64,000 nt of DNA from Bacteroidales bacterium (GTDB lineage Bacteria > Bacteroidota > Bacteroidia > Bacteroidales > P3): positions 52,098-116,097 of the forward strand of contig JAKSMR010000004.1 of assembly GCA_024400495.1 (NCBI GenBank), given 5' to 3'. Under the pieces are notes generated by a model, which did not search any database, was not told where the DNA came from, and saw nothing but the letters and a program-made list of their open reading frames with translations. Made by a program: the position numbers and the translations under genes. Below, in pieces: positions 1 to 7,822 of this stretch (positions within the stretch are counted from its first letter, which is position 1; each line of letters starts with the position of its first letter).

Positions 1-399
1 CTTACCGTCGACGAGAACTGGACCGACGGCGTCCTCTCCGACCGCAAGGTGCTTCTGACCACTAAGTCGGGCAAAGAATATGTCTCCGTCTTCGCCATCG
101 CCTATTTCTACCCACGTGCAAGCACCCGCAGCTCCGTCACCAAGATGGACGGCAAGGTGCTGGCTTGCGAAGAGACTGTTGAGGACATCTATTCCCGCGT
201 GGGAATGGACCAGTTCATCACAGCCGACAGAAAGAACCGTATTGTGGCCGCCAAGTCCTGCATCCAGGGCTTCACTAAGGACAGCGAGGGCCGCGATATC
301 CTCAAGCTCGATCCCGTTCCCGCTTTCTCCATCTTCCCCGACGAGGAATGTATGAAGATGGTCAAATCGCTCCAACGTGTCGACGAGCTTGACCAGTAA
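1..399 (+). CDS. C-terminal part of an unknown protein, cut by the window edge
   Basis: The reading frame is open from base 1 to a TAA at 397-399, so at least 132 residues of the C-terminal part are present and the start lies to the left of the window. A GTG at 49 could be read as a start, but the uninterrupted upstream frame makes a truncated longer gene more likely. The protein is soluble-looking, with no membrane segment. It has a charged helical stretch around EETVEDIYSRVGMDQF and ends in DELDQ. I do not recognise the family. Codon use is C-rich, like the neighbouring core genes. A strong hairpin terminator follows at 422-452, so the transcript ends here. Confidence 0.75.
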   Translation, partial: LTVDENWTDGVLSDRKVLLTTKSGKEYVSVFAIAYFYPRASTRSSVTKMDGKVLACEETVEDIYSRVGMDQFITADRKNRIVAAKSCIQGFTKDSEGRDILKLDPVPAFSIFPDEECMKMVKSLQRVDELDQ

Positions 400-421
400 G
401 CCTCTCTCCTGAAGAAATACG

Positions 422-452
422 AGGGCTGCTTGTTTTGGCAGCCCTATTTTTT
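422..452 (+). terminator. Rho-independent terminator
   Basis: An 8-base perfect stem (AGGGCTGC 422-429, GCAGCCCT 438-445) with an 8-base loop is followed by ATTTTTTT. It ends the transcript of the partial gene at the left edge and lies just before the nitroreductase start. Confidence 0.85.
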
Positions 453-474
453 GACCTTTAACGACAACAAGAAA

Positions 475-1005
475 ATGATTGACAACCCTATCATAAAGTC
501 GCTCTGCGAGCGCAGAAGCGTGAAAAGCTACAAGCCCGAGCAGATTGCCGACGAACAGCTCGACACTATCCTCGAAGCTGCCACCTATGCGCCCACGGGC
601 CGCAACGCCATGTCTCCCGTGATGGTCGTGGTGCAGGATGCCGAGCTGCTGGCCAAGATCGAGAAACTCAATGCCGTCGCTATCGGCGATCCCGGCAGCC
701 ATCCCTTCTATGGCGCTCCCACAGTAGTGGTGGTCTTTGGCAATCCCGAATATTCCCATTGGATGGAAGATGCCTCTCTGGTGGCAGGAAATCTGCTCAA
801 CGCAGCCCATGCCGTCGGCGTTGGCGGATGCTGGATTCATCGAGCCCGACCTGTGTTCGAAACTCCCGAAGGGAAAGCCATGATGAGAGCTTGGGGTGTT
901 CCCGAGAATTTCATCGGCGTGGCCAACTGCATCCTCGGCTATCAGGACGCTCCCGCCAAACCTCGCGTCGCACGAAAAGAGGGTTACGTAATCAAAGCGC
1001 GATAA
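475..1005 (+). CDS. Nitroreductase family protein
   Basis: This 176-residue protein belongs to the FMN-dependent nitroreductase family, which reduces nitro groups, quinones or related substrates with NAD(P)H; the true substrate is unknown. The N-terminus has the typical flavin-phosphate binding pattern CERRSVKSYKPEQI, followed by EAATYAPTGRNAMSP. The glycine-rich segment GVGGCWIHRA lies near residue 120, and the C-terminal region contains ILGYQDAPAKPR. These are the usual positions for the family, and the length is normal. A TTG-initiated extension to 430 would run back into the upstream terminator hairpin, so the ATG at 475 is chosen. mtaB starts 13 bases downstream and may be co-transcribed. 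Confidence 0.88.
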   Translation: MIDNPIIKSLCERRSVKSYKPEQIADEQLDTILEAATYAPTGRNAMSPVMVVVQDAELLAKIEKLNAVAIGDPGSHPFYGAPTVVVVFGNPEYSHWMEDASLVAGNLLNAAHAVGVGGCWIHRARPVFETPEGKAMMRAWGVPENFIGVANCILGYQDAPAKPRVARKEGYVIKAR

Positions 1006-1018
1006 GAGATCGGAGGCC

Positions 1019-2293
1019 ATGAGAATAGCAACCCATACGTTAGGCTGTAAGCTTAACTTCGCCGAAACGTCGCACATAACGCGCCAGTTTGTGCAGGCCG
1101 GACACGAGGTGGTGGATTTCAGGCAGAAGGCCGATCTCTATGTCGTCAACACCTGTACCGTTACTGCCGTCGCAGAGAAGAAATGCCGCAACGCCATCCG
1201 CCAGGCTGCCAAAAACAATCCTGATGCTATCGTGGCTGTGATCGGCTGTTTTGCGCAGAATGCTGCTGCCGAGGTGGAGAAAATACCGGGAGTGACTCTG
1301 GTGCTGGGAAACAGCCACAAGCACAAGCTCTTCCATATCGTGCAAGAGATGCAGAAGACACAGCCCGCTTGCGAGCGCCATGTCGACGATGTTCCGTCCG
1401 AATTTGCGTTGGCCTACTCTAGCGGCGACCGCACCCGCACGTTCTTCAAGATCCAGGATGGCTGCGACTACTTCTGCACCTATTGTGCTATCCCTTTCGC
1501 CCGCGGCCGTTCGCGTTGTGCTACAATCAAAGAGACGGTGGCTATGGCAAACGAGATCGCGCAGACGGGCGCCAAGGAGGTGGTCCTCACAGGTGTGAAT
1601 ACCGGCACCTTCGGCCTTCATACCGGCGAGAGTTTCATGGATCTGGTCAAGGAGCTCGATAGGGTAGAGGGCATAGAGCGCTATAGGATCTCTAGCATCG
1701 AGCCCAACCTTCTGACCGACGAGATCATCGATTTCGTTGCCAGTTCGCACAAGTTCGCCCATCATTTCCATATCCCCCTTCAAGCGGGAAGCGACAAAGT
1801 CCTCCAGCTCATGCGTCGCCGCTACGATACGGCCTTCTATGCCGAGAAGCTCCGTCGCATCAAAGAGACGATGCCCGAAGCCTGTCTTGCTGCCGACCTG
1901 ATGGTGGGTTTCTATGGCGAGACGAGCGAGGAGTTCGCCAAAGCCTGCGACTTCATCGAGAGCCTCCCCATCAGCTATCTGCATGTCTTCACCTATAGCG
2001 AACGTCCCAATACCGCCGCCCTTAAGATGGAAGGCAAAGTGCCTGTGCAGGAACGGCATAAGCGCAACGCCATTATGCAGGAGATCTCCGAGCGAAAGAA
2101 ACATCAGTTCTACATGGAGAACCTCGGCCGCACAGAGAAGGTGCTTTGGGAAAGCAACGAGACCAACGGCGAGATGCACGGATTTACAGGTAACTATATC
2201 CGTCTCCACACCTCTTACGACTCTTCCCGAGTCAACACCCTGGAGGCGCTGGTCCTCTCGCAGGAGAATGTTGTGGAGGAAACTCCCGAATAG
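1019..2293 (+). CDS. mtaB: tRNA methylthiotransferase MtaB
   Basis: This 424-residue radical-SAM methylthiotransferase adds a methylthio group to C2 of t6A37 in tRNAs reading ANN codons (family knowledge). The N-terminal UPF0004 domain starts MRIATHTLGCKLNFAET and carries cysteines at TLGCK, VVNTCTVT and VIGCFAQN, which bind the auxiliary Fe4S4 cluster. The radical-SAM motif follows as DGCDYFCTYCAIPFARG (CxxxCxxC). LTGVNTGTFG and PLQAGSDKVLQLMRRRY are classic for this group. The C-terminal TRAM-like region is short. The gene starts 13 bases after the nitroreductase stop. All key cysteines are present and the length is usual, so the assignment is firm. Confidence 0.95.
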   Translation: MRIATHTLGCKLNFAETSHITRQFVQAGHEVVDFRQKADLYVVNTCTVTAVAEKKCRNAIRQAAKNNPDAIVAVIGCFAQNAAAEVEKIPGVTLVLGNSHKHKLFHIVQEMQKTQPACERHVDDVPSEFALAYSSGDRTRTFFKIQDGCDYFCTYCAIPFARGRSRCATIKETVAMANEIAQTGAKEVVLTGVNTGTFGLHTGESFMDLVKELDRVEGIERYRISSIEPNLLTDEIIDFVASSHKFAHHFHIPLQAGSDKVLQLMRRRYDTAFYAEKLRRIKETMPEACLAADLMVGFYGETSEEFAKACDFIESLPISYLHVFTYSERPNTAALKMEGKVPVQERHKRNAIMQEISERKKHQFYMENLGRTEKVLWESNETNGEMHGFTGNYIRLHTSYDSSRVNTLEALVLSQENVVEETPE

Positions 2294-2345
2294 TGTGCTG
2301 TCGGTCGGCTCCGCTTGCGAGCCAGACTGTCTCTCATAGAAAAGC

Positions 2346-2373
2346 AAAAGGCGATCCGTTTGGGCCGCCTTTT
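2346..2373. terminator. Bidirectional terminator between convergent genes
   Basis: AAAAGGCG (2346-2353) pairs with CGCCTTTT (2366-2373). The A and T tracts on the two sides let the hairpin act in both directions, between mtaB (plus) and the DUF4348-like gene (minus). Confidence 0.75.
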
Positions 2374-2400
2374 GTTATTGTCTTGGATGTCTCTTCTGAA

Positions 2401-2886
2401 TTAGTAACGGTTGTTCTTCTCGAAGAAATTGACCATCTGCCATTTTCCGTCGATACGTTGGAAGTAGTAGACGTAGATGAGGTCGGAGACGAACCAGCTT
2501 ACTGCGTATTCTGCGCTATTCTCGCGTACGTTACGCCAGTAGCGCAGGCGACGTTTGTCCTTGTCCATATGGAAGAGGAAGTCGGTATAGGGAACCCCTT
2601 GCTTCACCATCTTCATGCGGTCGTAGCGGAACTCGGGGTCGGCGTTCATGTGGAAGACGAAATCGCGCAACGATTCGGCGCCCTGGTTGCAGTCGGCCTC
2701 ATCGCTGATGAACGATTCGAAATCACCAATGCAGCCGTGCTGTCCGAAGAGCTCGCGGAGCTGGTCGATGGGGAGGCTGCCTTCGGAGATGTAGCGTTCG
2801 GCGTCCTCAATGGATTTCTGGGCTTGGGCAAACGAAGCAGTCATGATAAGGGCTGCAACAAGTATGATATAGCGTAATTTCTTCAT
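2401..2886 (-). CDS. Secreted DUF4348-like protein
   Basis: This is a 161-residue protein with an N-terminal signal peptide (MKKLRYIILVAALIMTASFAQAQ, likely cut after AQA near residue 22). It is therefore exported to the periplasm. The mature part is acidic and aromatic, with LRDFVFHMNADPEFRYDRMK and DFLFHMDKDKRR in the middle and WQMVNFFEKNNRY at the end. This pattern resembles the DUF4348 family of Bacteroidales, whose function is unknown. It is monocistronic and converges on mtaB across a shared terminator. The ATG at 2886 gives a complete signal peptide. The family call rests on remembered sequence character, not a search. Confidence 0.7.
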   Translation of the reverse strand: MKKLRYIILVAALIMTASFAQAQKSIEDAERYISEGSLPIDQLRELFGQHGCIGDFESFISDEADCNQGAESLRDFVFHMNADPEFRYDRMKMVKQGVPYTDFLFHMDKDKRRLRYWRNVRENSAEYAVSWFVSDLIYVYYFQRIDGKWQMVNFFEKNNRY

Positions 2887-3195
2887 GAGATAAAGATCTT
2901 TTGTTTTATTAACGGACAGGTTCGAGAAATATTGTGTGAAAAGGACAAAAAGTTTTCATCCTTTTATAATATGTACCGGTAAGGAGGCTTTTCTTGCAGC
3001 CGTAGGGTCTCTTGTCCCCAACGAAGGATTGCTGATGGCTGCCTGGTTTCTGCCAGATGTAAGGCTTCCAGGTGTCCGAAAGGGTTGGAGTTTATCCTCT
3101 TGTGCGGCTCCGCTCCCGAGCCCATGGCGAGGCCCTTCCGAAAGCCTTCCGAAGGACTGCTGTTGAAGGTTTGTTGATAGTTTTTGAATAATTTT

Positions 3196-3226
3196 TCTGC
3201 TATTTCGGTAAAAAATCGTATTTTTG
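3196..3226 (+). promoter_or_regulatory. Bacteroidota-type promoter of the PurF-like gene
   Basis: TATTTTTG (3219-3226) matches the TAnnTTTG -7 box. A weak -33 element (TCTG, 3196-3199) lies 19 bases upstream. The start codon at 3280 leaves a leader of about 47 bases. I see no gene or structured element in the rest of the 2887-3279 gap. Confidence 0.6.
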
Positions 3227-3279
3227 CCTTTTCTAACTAACAATATATATATTTATAATCTTATTAAAACTAATCTATT

Positions 3280-4692
3280 ATGAGTGGTTTCTTTGGTATT
3301 GCTTCGAAAAAAGAATGCATCACCGAGCTTTTTTACGGTACCGATTATCATTCGCACCTGGGTACCAACCGTGCTGGTATGAGCACTTTTGATGTTGAAA
3401 ACGGTAAGGTGCACCTGAACATCCACAACATCAGCAACTCCTATTTTCGTACCAAATTCGCCGGCGACCTCGAAGAGATGAAAGGTAAGCTTGGTATCGG
3501 CGTCATCAGCGACACCGAACCCCAGCCCGTTGTCGTCAACTCCCACCTCGGCCGTTTCGCCGTTGTTACGGTAGCCCGTATCAACAACGTCGCCGAGCTG
3601 ACTCAGGAGTGTCTCAACAAGAACCTCCAGTTCGCCGAGCTCTCCATGGGCAGCACCAACGCCACCGAGCTCGTCGCCCTCCTCATCACCCAAGGCGAAA
3701 CTATCGTCGACGGTATCAACAACGTCTATAGAAAAGTGAAAGGCAGCTGCTCTATGCTCGTGCTCACCGAGGACGGCATCTATGCTGCTCGCGACCTCTA
3801 TGGCCGTACTCCTATCGTCATCGGTAAAGGCGACCACGGCTATGCTATGGCTTCCGAGAACCACAGCTTCATCAACCTCGGCTACGAGACCTGCCGTTAT
3901 GTAGGCCCCGGTGAGATTGTTCGCGTCACCAGCGACGGCATCACCCAGATGAAGTCCCCCAACGACAAGATGCAGATCTGCTCTTTCCTCTGGATCTACT
4001 ACGGCTATCCCTGCGTAGAATACGAAGATATCAACAACGAGCAGATGCGCCAGCGCCTCGGCTACGCTATGGGTAAGAACGACGACGTCGAAGCCGACTT
4101 CGTGAGCGCCATCCCCGACTCCGGTATCGGTATGGCCCAGGGTTATGCCGAAGGTAGAGGCATCCCCTACAAGAGCGGTTTCCTTAAATACACCCCCACT
4201 TGGAGCCGCAGCTTCATGCCCGTCAACCAGGAAAGCCGCCAGCTTGTGGCTAAGATGAAGCTCATCCCCTGCAAGAAAGTGCTCGAGGGCAAGGATGTGG
4301 TCTTCTGCGACGACTCCATCGTTCGTGGAACCCAGCTCCGCGACCAGGTGAAGATGCTCTACGACTGTGGCTGCAAGCACGTCCACGTGCGTATCTCCTG
4401 TCCTCCTCTCGTATACGGATGCAAGTGGCTCAACTTCTCCGCTTCCAAGACCGAGAAGGAGCTCATCACCCTCCGTGTTATCGAAGAGCTCGAAGGTGGC
4501 AAGATCCAGAACCTCGCCGCTTATCAGGACAGCACCACCAAGGAGTATGCCAATATGGTTGAGATGATCCGCAAGAAAGTGGGTGTCGACACCCTCAAGT
4601 TCAACGACCTCAACACCGTTATCGACGCCATCGGTCTGCCTCGCGAGCGTGTCTGCCTGCATTGCTTCGACGGCAACAGCTATGGTGACTAA
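3280..4692 (+). CDS. Amidophosphoribosyltransferase-like protein lacking the catalytic N-terminal Cys
   Basis: This 470-residue protein has the two-domain PurF architecture: an N-terminal Ntn glutaminase-like domain (about 1-230) and a C-terminal phosphoribosyltransferase domain. The PRPP-binding motif VVFCDDSIVRGTQ lies at about 340-352, and RSFMPVNQESRQLVAKMKLIP at about 310-330 is the usual PurF signature. Classical PurF starts MCG, where the cysteine becomes residue 1 and hydrolyses glutamine. Here the start is MSGFFGIASKKEC, so the nucleophile position is serine. It may use ammonia, use serine as nucleophile, or be a paralogue with another role. The leader carries a clear promoter, and the next gene begins 36 bases downstream, probably in the same transcript. 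Confidence 0.85.
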   Translation: MSGFFGIASKKECITELFYGTDYHSHLGTNRAGMSTFDVENGKVHLNIHNISNSYFRTKFAGDLEEMKGKLGIGVISDTEPQPVVVNSHLGRFAVVTVARINNVAELTQECLNKNLQFAELSMGSTNATELVALLITQGETIVDGINNVYRKVKGSCSMLVLTEDGIYAARDLYGRTPIVIGKGDHGYAMASENHSFINLGYETCRYVGPGEIVRVTSDGITQMKSPNDKMQICSFLWIYYGYPCVEYEDINNEQMRQRLGYAMGKNDDVEADFVSAIPDSGIGMAQGYAEGRGIPYKSGFLKYTPTWSRSFMPVNQESRQLVAKMKLIPCKKVLEGKDVVFCDDSIVRGTQLRDQVKMLYDCGCKHVHVRISCPPLVYGCKWLNFSASKTEKELITLRVIEELEGGKIQNLAAYQDSTTKEYANMVEMIRKKVGVDTLKFNDLNTVIDAIGLPRERVCLHCFDGNSYGD

Positions 4693-4728
4693 TCCGTCTA
4701 CGGAACCAATAACCCTTTTTCTCGCACA

Positions 4729-6570
4729 GTGAAAGGATTGAAAATCATGCTGGTTGCAGCACTGCTTCTCGGCAGTTTTGCAACAGTTAACAGGGTGTCG
4801 GCTCAAACAACCGACACCCTTGCTGTGCGCGACACCACCTTTATCTCGCTCGGAGATCTGCTCAAGACCTACGGGCTCAACCGCCGCCATGTGGAGGACA
4901 CGCTCGTCTTCCAGGAGTATCTCGACGACTGGGACACCTCCTTTGTGGCGAAAGCCAGCTACTGCCAGTCGCTCAGCCGAGCCGTCATCAGGATGCAAGG
5001 CAGCCTTGCCGAAATCTGCATCGAGCGCGACGGCCGCATGTGGTACGACACCCTGGTCTGCATCTCCGACTACTACGAATACTGTGGACGCCTGGCGATC
5101 TTCGCCAACCTCCTCCAGCACGACTACGCCTACTATCGCCGGCAGGAGAAGCTGCGTCTCGAAGCCATCCAGCGTGCCGAACGGCGCAAAGAGCAGGAGG
5201 CCCAGCGGGAGAAGGACTCTGAGCAGATGCGTCTCAAGCAGCGGATAGCCCTGCTCCACGAGTCGATAGAGACCCGTTGTCTGGCCAGCAGCGAGGATGA
5301 CAAAGAGAAGGTTAAGGAGCTGAAGAACGTGCGCTACTGCTACCTTCCGGTCTACTACAAGTACGACCTCTCCTCCGTCCGCGCCACCGACGCCTCCATG
5401 GCCAAGCTCCAGGAGCTGCTCTGGTTCCAGCAGCAGGTGCTCGACAGCATCCTCGGCCCCTATTGCTTCGCCAACAGGATCGGCGAGTTCCCCGAGCGCT
5501 TCCGCGAGCGCTGCGGCAAACCCCATATCGATGTCTATAAGTCCTACCAGCGCCAGTTCCATTCGTCGGGAGTGCCTGTCGACTTCAACACGCTGGAAGG
5601 CTACAAGAGCTATGTCTCCCGCTGCCAGTCAATCCTGAGGGTGCAGGAACAGTATCTCTCTGTCGTCGAGAAGAGGGAAGAGCTGCAGTCCAAGGCGCTC
5701 TATCTGCAGGAGCGTTGTGCGCGCTCTCACAAAGATGTCGCCCTCTCCTATAAAGCCATGCAGAACGAGCTCGACCTCGTCCCCTCGTTTGTGCTGGAGA
5801 GCGACGGCCGTCATTTCCTTGATCAGATGGACGAGCATCTCGTCGTCGTCAGGCAGTATATCGAAGCTGTCGAGCGGCTGGACAAGATCGCACTCAAGGG
5901 CGACACCATCCAGAGCCGAGCCCAGAAGAGTCTCGCCGACATCGCCGTCTCCTACCGCAAGCTGGTGGCAGCCACCAACTTCGTCCCCAATTTCCGCACC
6001 CCCAAGGGTGCCACCTTCTACAACCAGGGCCTCGACGATTTCGAGGAGCTGCAGTGGGCCTATAACGAGGCCATCGACCTCCGCAAGACGATCGCCCGCC
6101 AAGACGACACCATCACCCATGCCAAGAACGCCCCCTCTGGCTTCTCCTCCATGTACAAGCTCGTATATAAGGCCCACACGCTGACGCCCTCGTTCACGGG
6201 GATCAGCCAGGCTTCGGTGTTCCTGAAAGGGCTCGAGGAACTGGTGGATCAGCAGCGCTACTTTATCGAGATCGCCCGCAACGGCGACGTCATCGCCCGC
6301 AACAGCAATTCCGTCAAGGTCCGCTCCAAGGATCTGCCCCATGTGGCTAAGGCCTATGCCAAGCTCATCGAGCCCTTCAGCCTCGAGCTCACCGCCACCA
6401 CCGCTGCGGGGTTGCAGAAATATCTCGACCAGCAGAATGCTTTCCTCGATCTCCAGCGCCATGTGCTCCAGGTCGTCGAAGATCCCTCGCGCAGCGCCGT
6501 CGCCAACGCCCAGCTCAAAGGGGAGAAAGATATGGGACGTATCCGACTCTCGTTTGGAATCCAGGACTAG
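4729..6570 (+). CDS. Secreted coiled-coil protein of unknown function
   Basis: This 613-residue protein has an N-terminal signal peptide (hydrophobic MLVAALLLGSFATV, cleavage probably after VSA). The GTG at 4729 gives the positively charged MKGLK start; the ATG at 4747 is an alternative. The mature protein is almost entirely helical, with long charged stretches such as RRQEKLRLEAIQRAERRKEQ near residues 135-155. Degenerate repeats of about 100 residues each contain DIAVSYRKLV, DVALSYKAMQ or HVAKAYAKLI followed by an FLDQ-like motif. This suggests four or more copies of an internal helical repeat. I do not recognise the family. It follows the PurF-like gene after 36 bases. Confidence 0.8.
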   Translation: MKGLKIMLVAALLLGSFATVNRVSAQTTDTLAVRDTTFISLGDLLKTYGLNRRHVEDTLVFQEYLDDWDTSFVAKASYCQSLSRAVIRMQGSLAEICIERDGRMWYDTLVCISDYYEYCGRLAIFANLLQHDYAYYRRQEKLRLEAIQRAERRKEQEAQREKDSEQMRLKQRIALLHESIETRCLASSEDDKEKVKELKNVRYCYLPVYYKYDLSSVRATDASMAKLQELLWFQQQVLDSILGPYCFANRIGEFPERFRERCGKPHIDVYKSYQRQFHSSGVPVDFNTLEGYKSYVSRCQSILRVQEQYLSVVEKREELQSKALYLQERCARSHKDVALSYKAMQNELDLVPSFVLESDGRHFLDQMDEHLVVVRQYIEAVERLDKIALKGDTIQSRAQKSLADIAVSYRKLVAATNFVPNFRTPKGATFYNQGLDDFEELQWAYNEAIDLRKTIARQDDTITHAKNAPSGFSSMYKLVYKAHTLTPSFTGISQASVFLKGLEELVDQQRYFIEIARNGDVIARNSNSVKVRSKDLPHVAKAYAKLIEPFSLELTATTAAGLQKYLDQQNAFLDLQRHVLQVVEDPSRSAVANAQLKGEKDMGRIRLSFGIQD

Positions 6571-6702
6571 ATTCCCGCTTTCCCCTCCGGCTTCCGCTCT
6601 CCCGATCCCTCAGGAATCCGCCTCCTTCCTCACCAGCCTCCTTTCCCGACTTCATTTACTCTCCCTTATGCTCACGCCCTCTTCGTGCTGCCCACCAAAA
6701 AA

Positions 6703-6748
6703 GTGGCCTCTAGAAATTAGAAAAACGAGAAACTGTTAGAGGACACCC
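6703..6748. repeat. Short degenerate copy of the GGTNACCTCTAA inverted-repeat element
   Basis: GTGGCCTCTAGAAATTAG (6703-6720) and TTAGAGGACACCC (6736-6748) face each other as imperfect inverted ends with 15 bases between. The ends resemble the termini of the elements at 31773, 32292 and 62162. Membership is inferred from the end sequence only. Confidence 0.45.
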
Positions 6749-6907
6749 AAAACAGATAGCAGCCATCTTCGTAGTGTATGGCTGCTATCCGGAAAGGTTG
6801 CCGGTTGCTTCGAGGGCTTTATTAGAGGACACCCAAAAACAGATATCAGCCATCTTCGTAGTGTATGGCTGCTATCCTGGATGTGTTGCCGGTTGCTTCG
6901 AGGGCTT
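6736..6907. repeat. Tandem pair of 86-base repeats, each with a hairpin
   Basis: Copies at 6736-6821 and 6822-6907 are nearly identical. Each starts TTAGAGGACACCC and ends GGTTGCCGGTTGCTTCGAGG plus GCTT. Each carries a hairpin: AGCAGCCAT pairing with ATGGCTGCT in copy 1, and TCAGCCAT with ATGGCTGCT in copy 2. The gap 6571-6961 otherwise holds a C-rich trailer without a gene. Confidence 0.85.
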
Positions 6908-6961
6908 GCGTAAGAAAGAGTCCTCTTCTGGCTTCGGGCAAGACAGGTCTTTAGAGGAAGG

Positions 6962-7612
6962 CTAGAGCATCTTCGCGAAAGCCTCAATCATGTTGTCGGC
7001 GCCGTCGAAGATCTCGCTTATGCGCGACGCCACCATATAGGCGGGTGTGGTCACCACCTTCAGCTCTTCGTCTACGGCGATGTCGGTGGGGTTGCAGTCT
7101 ATCTGCACGGCGCCCCAGCTCTCTGCTGCCTGCGAGGCGGCGCAAGGCTGACCGAGGGTGAGCTTCACGCCTCTGCTTCCCAGCACACGGGCCAGGATGA
7201 TGGGAGCTATGCACATCGCGCATACGGGTTTCTTGGCGTCGATAGTGGAAAGGATAGCTTTCTCCACCAGCGGCAGCACGCTCATCCTCTCGCCCTCGGC
7301 GTCGAAGGAGGAGAGGTTTCTTGCGGCGCCCATGCCTCCGGGCAGGGCGAGGCCGTCGTAGTCGGCGGGGCTGTAGTCGGCCAGGTCGGCGATGTTGCCG
7401 CGGGCGATGCGGGCGGCTTCAGCATAGAGGTCGCGCATCTCGCCGGTCTTGCCCGTGTTGTCCAGATAGGTGTACACGGGGAACTGGATCTTGGGGGCGA
7501 AGCATTGGTATTGTATGTCTCTGCGGTCGAGCGCCAGCAGCAGCGAGAGGGTCTCCTGCAGCTCGCTGCCGTCGCGGTTGCCGCAGCCAGAAAGGATGAC
7601 AGCTACTTTCAT
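6962..7612 (-). CDS. elbB: Isoprenoid biosynthesis glyoxalase ElbB
   Basis: This 216-residue protein belongs to the DJ-1/PfpI superfamily and the ElbB (SCRP-27A) group, characterised in E. coli as a weak glyoxalase linked to isoprenoid synthesis. The start MKVAVILSGCGNRDGSELQE is typical of ElbB. DGLALPGGMGAARNLSSF carries the conserved GG turn, and AMCIAPIILARVLG holds the nucleophile-elbow cysteine near residue 136. The length matches the family. It is a single-gene unit on the minus strand, ending beside the 86-base tandem repeats. The actual cellular substrate is uncertain. Confidence 0.92.
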   Translation of the reverse strand: MKVAVILSGCGNRDGSELQETLSLLLALDRRDIQYQCFAPKIQFPVYTYLDNTGKTGEMRDLYAEAARIARGNIADLADYSPADYDGLALPGGMGAARNLSSFDAEGERMSVLPLVEKAILSTIDAKKPVCAMCIAPIILARVLGSRGVKLTLGQPCAASQAAESWGAVQIDCNPTDIAVDEELKVVTTPAYMVASRISEIFDGADNMIEAFAKML

Positions 7613-7766
7613 AGATGGGTGATGCTTTTGGGTTTTGTGTATAGTGTGGTGTTTGCTAGCCGGCCTTCTCCTCCCCGTGGGGTAGGGCAGGGGGCTCTTG
7701 GGTCAAGGGGGGCGGGAGCTCCGCTTCTTTGCGATAGCGGCTGCGTTGCTGGGCCCACCCTTAATA

Positions 7767-7797
7767 AAAGGCGGCAACCCTGCTGGCTGCCGCCTTT
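7767..7797. terminator. Strong hairpin terminator
   Basis: AAAGGCGGCA (7767-7776) pairs perfectly with TGCCGCCTTT (7788-7797). It lies 26 bases beyond the stop of the minus-strand PLP enzyme. The rest of the 7613-7822 gap is G-rich and without genes. Confidence 0.8.
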
Positions 7798-7822
7798 GTC
7801 TTATCCTATTGTCGAGCCAATA

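Noticed and set aside
2956-3243. A 95-codon minus-strand frame upstream of the PurF-like gene
   Set aside because: No signal, domain or promoter; it overlaps the promoter region of the PurF-like gene.
3253-5562. A 769-codon open frame on the minus strand opposite the PurF-like and secreted-protein genes
   Set aside because: It lies antisense to two well-supported genes and has biased residue content produced by their C-ending codons; no recognisable domain.
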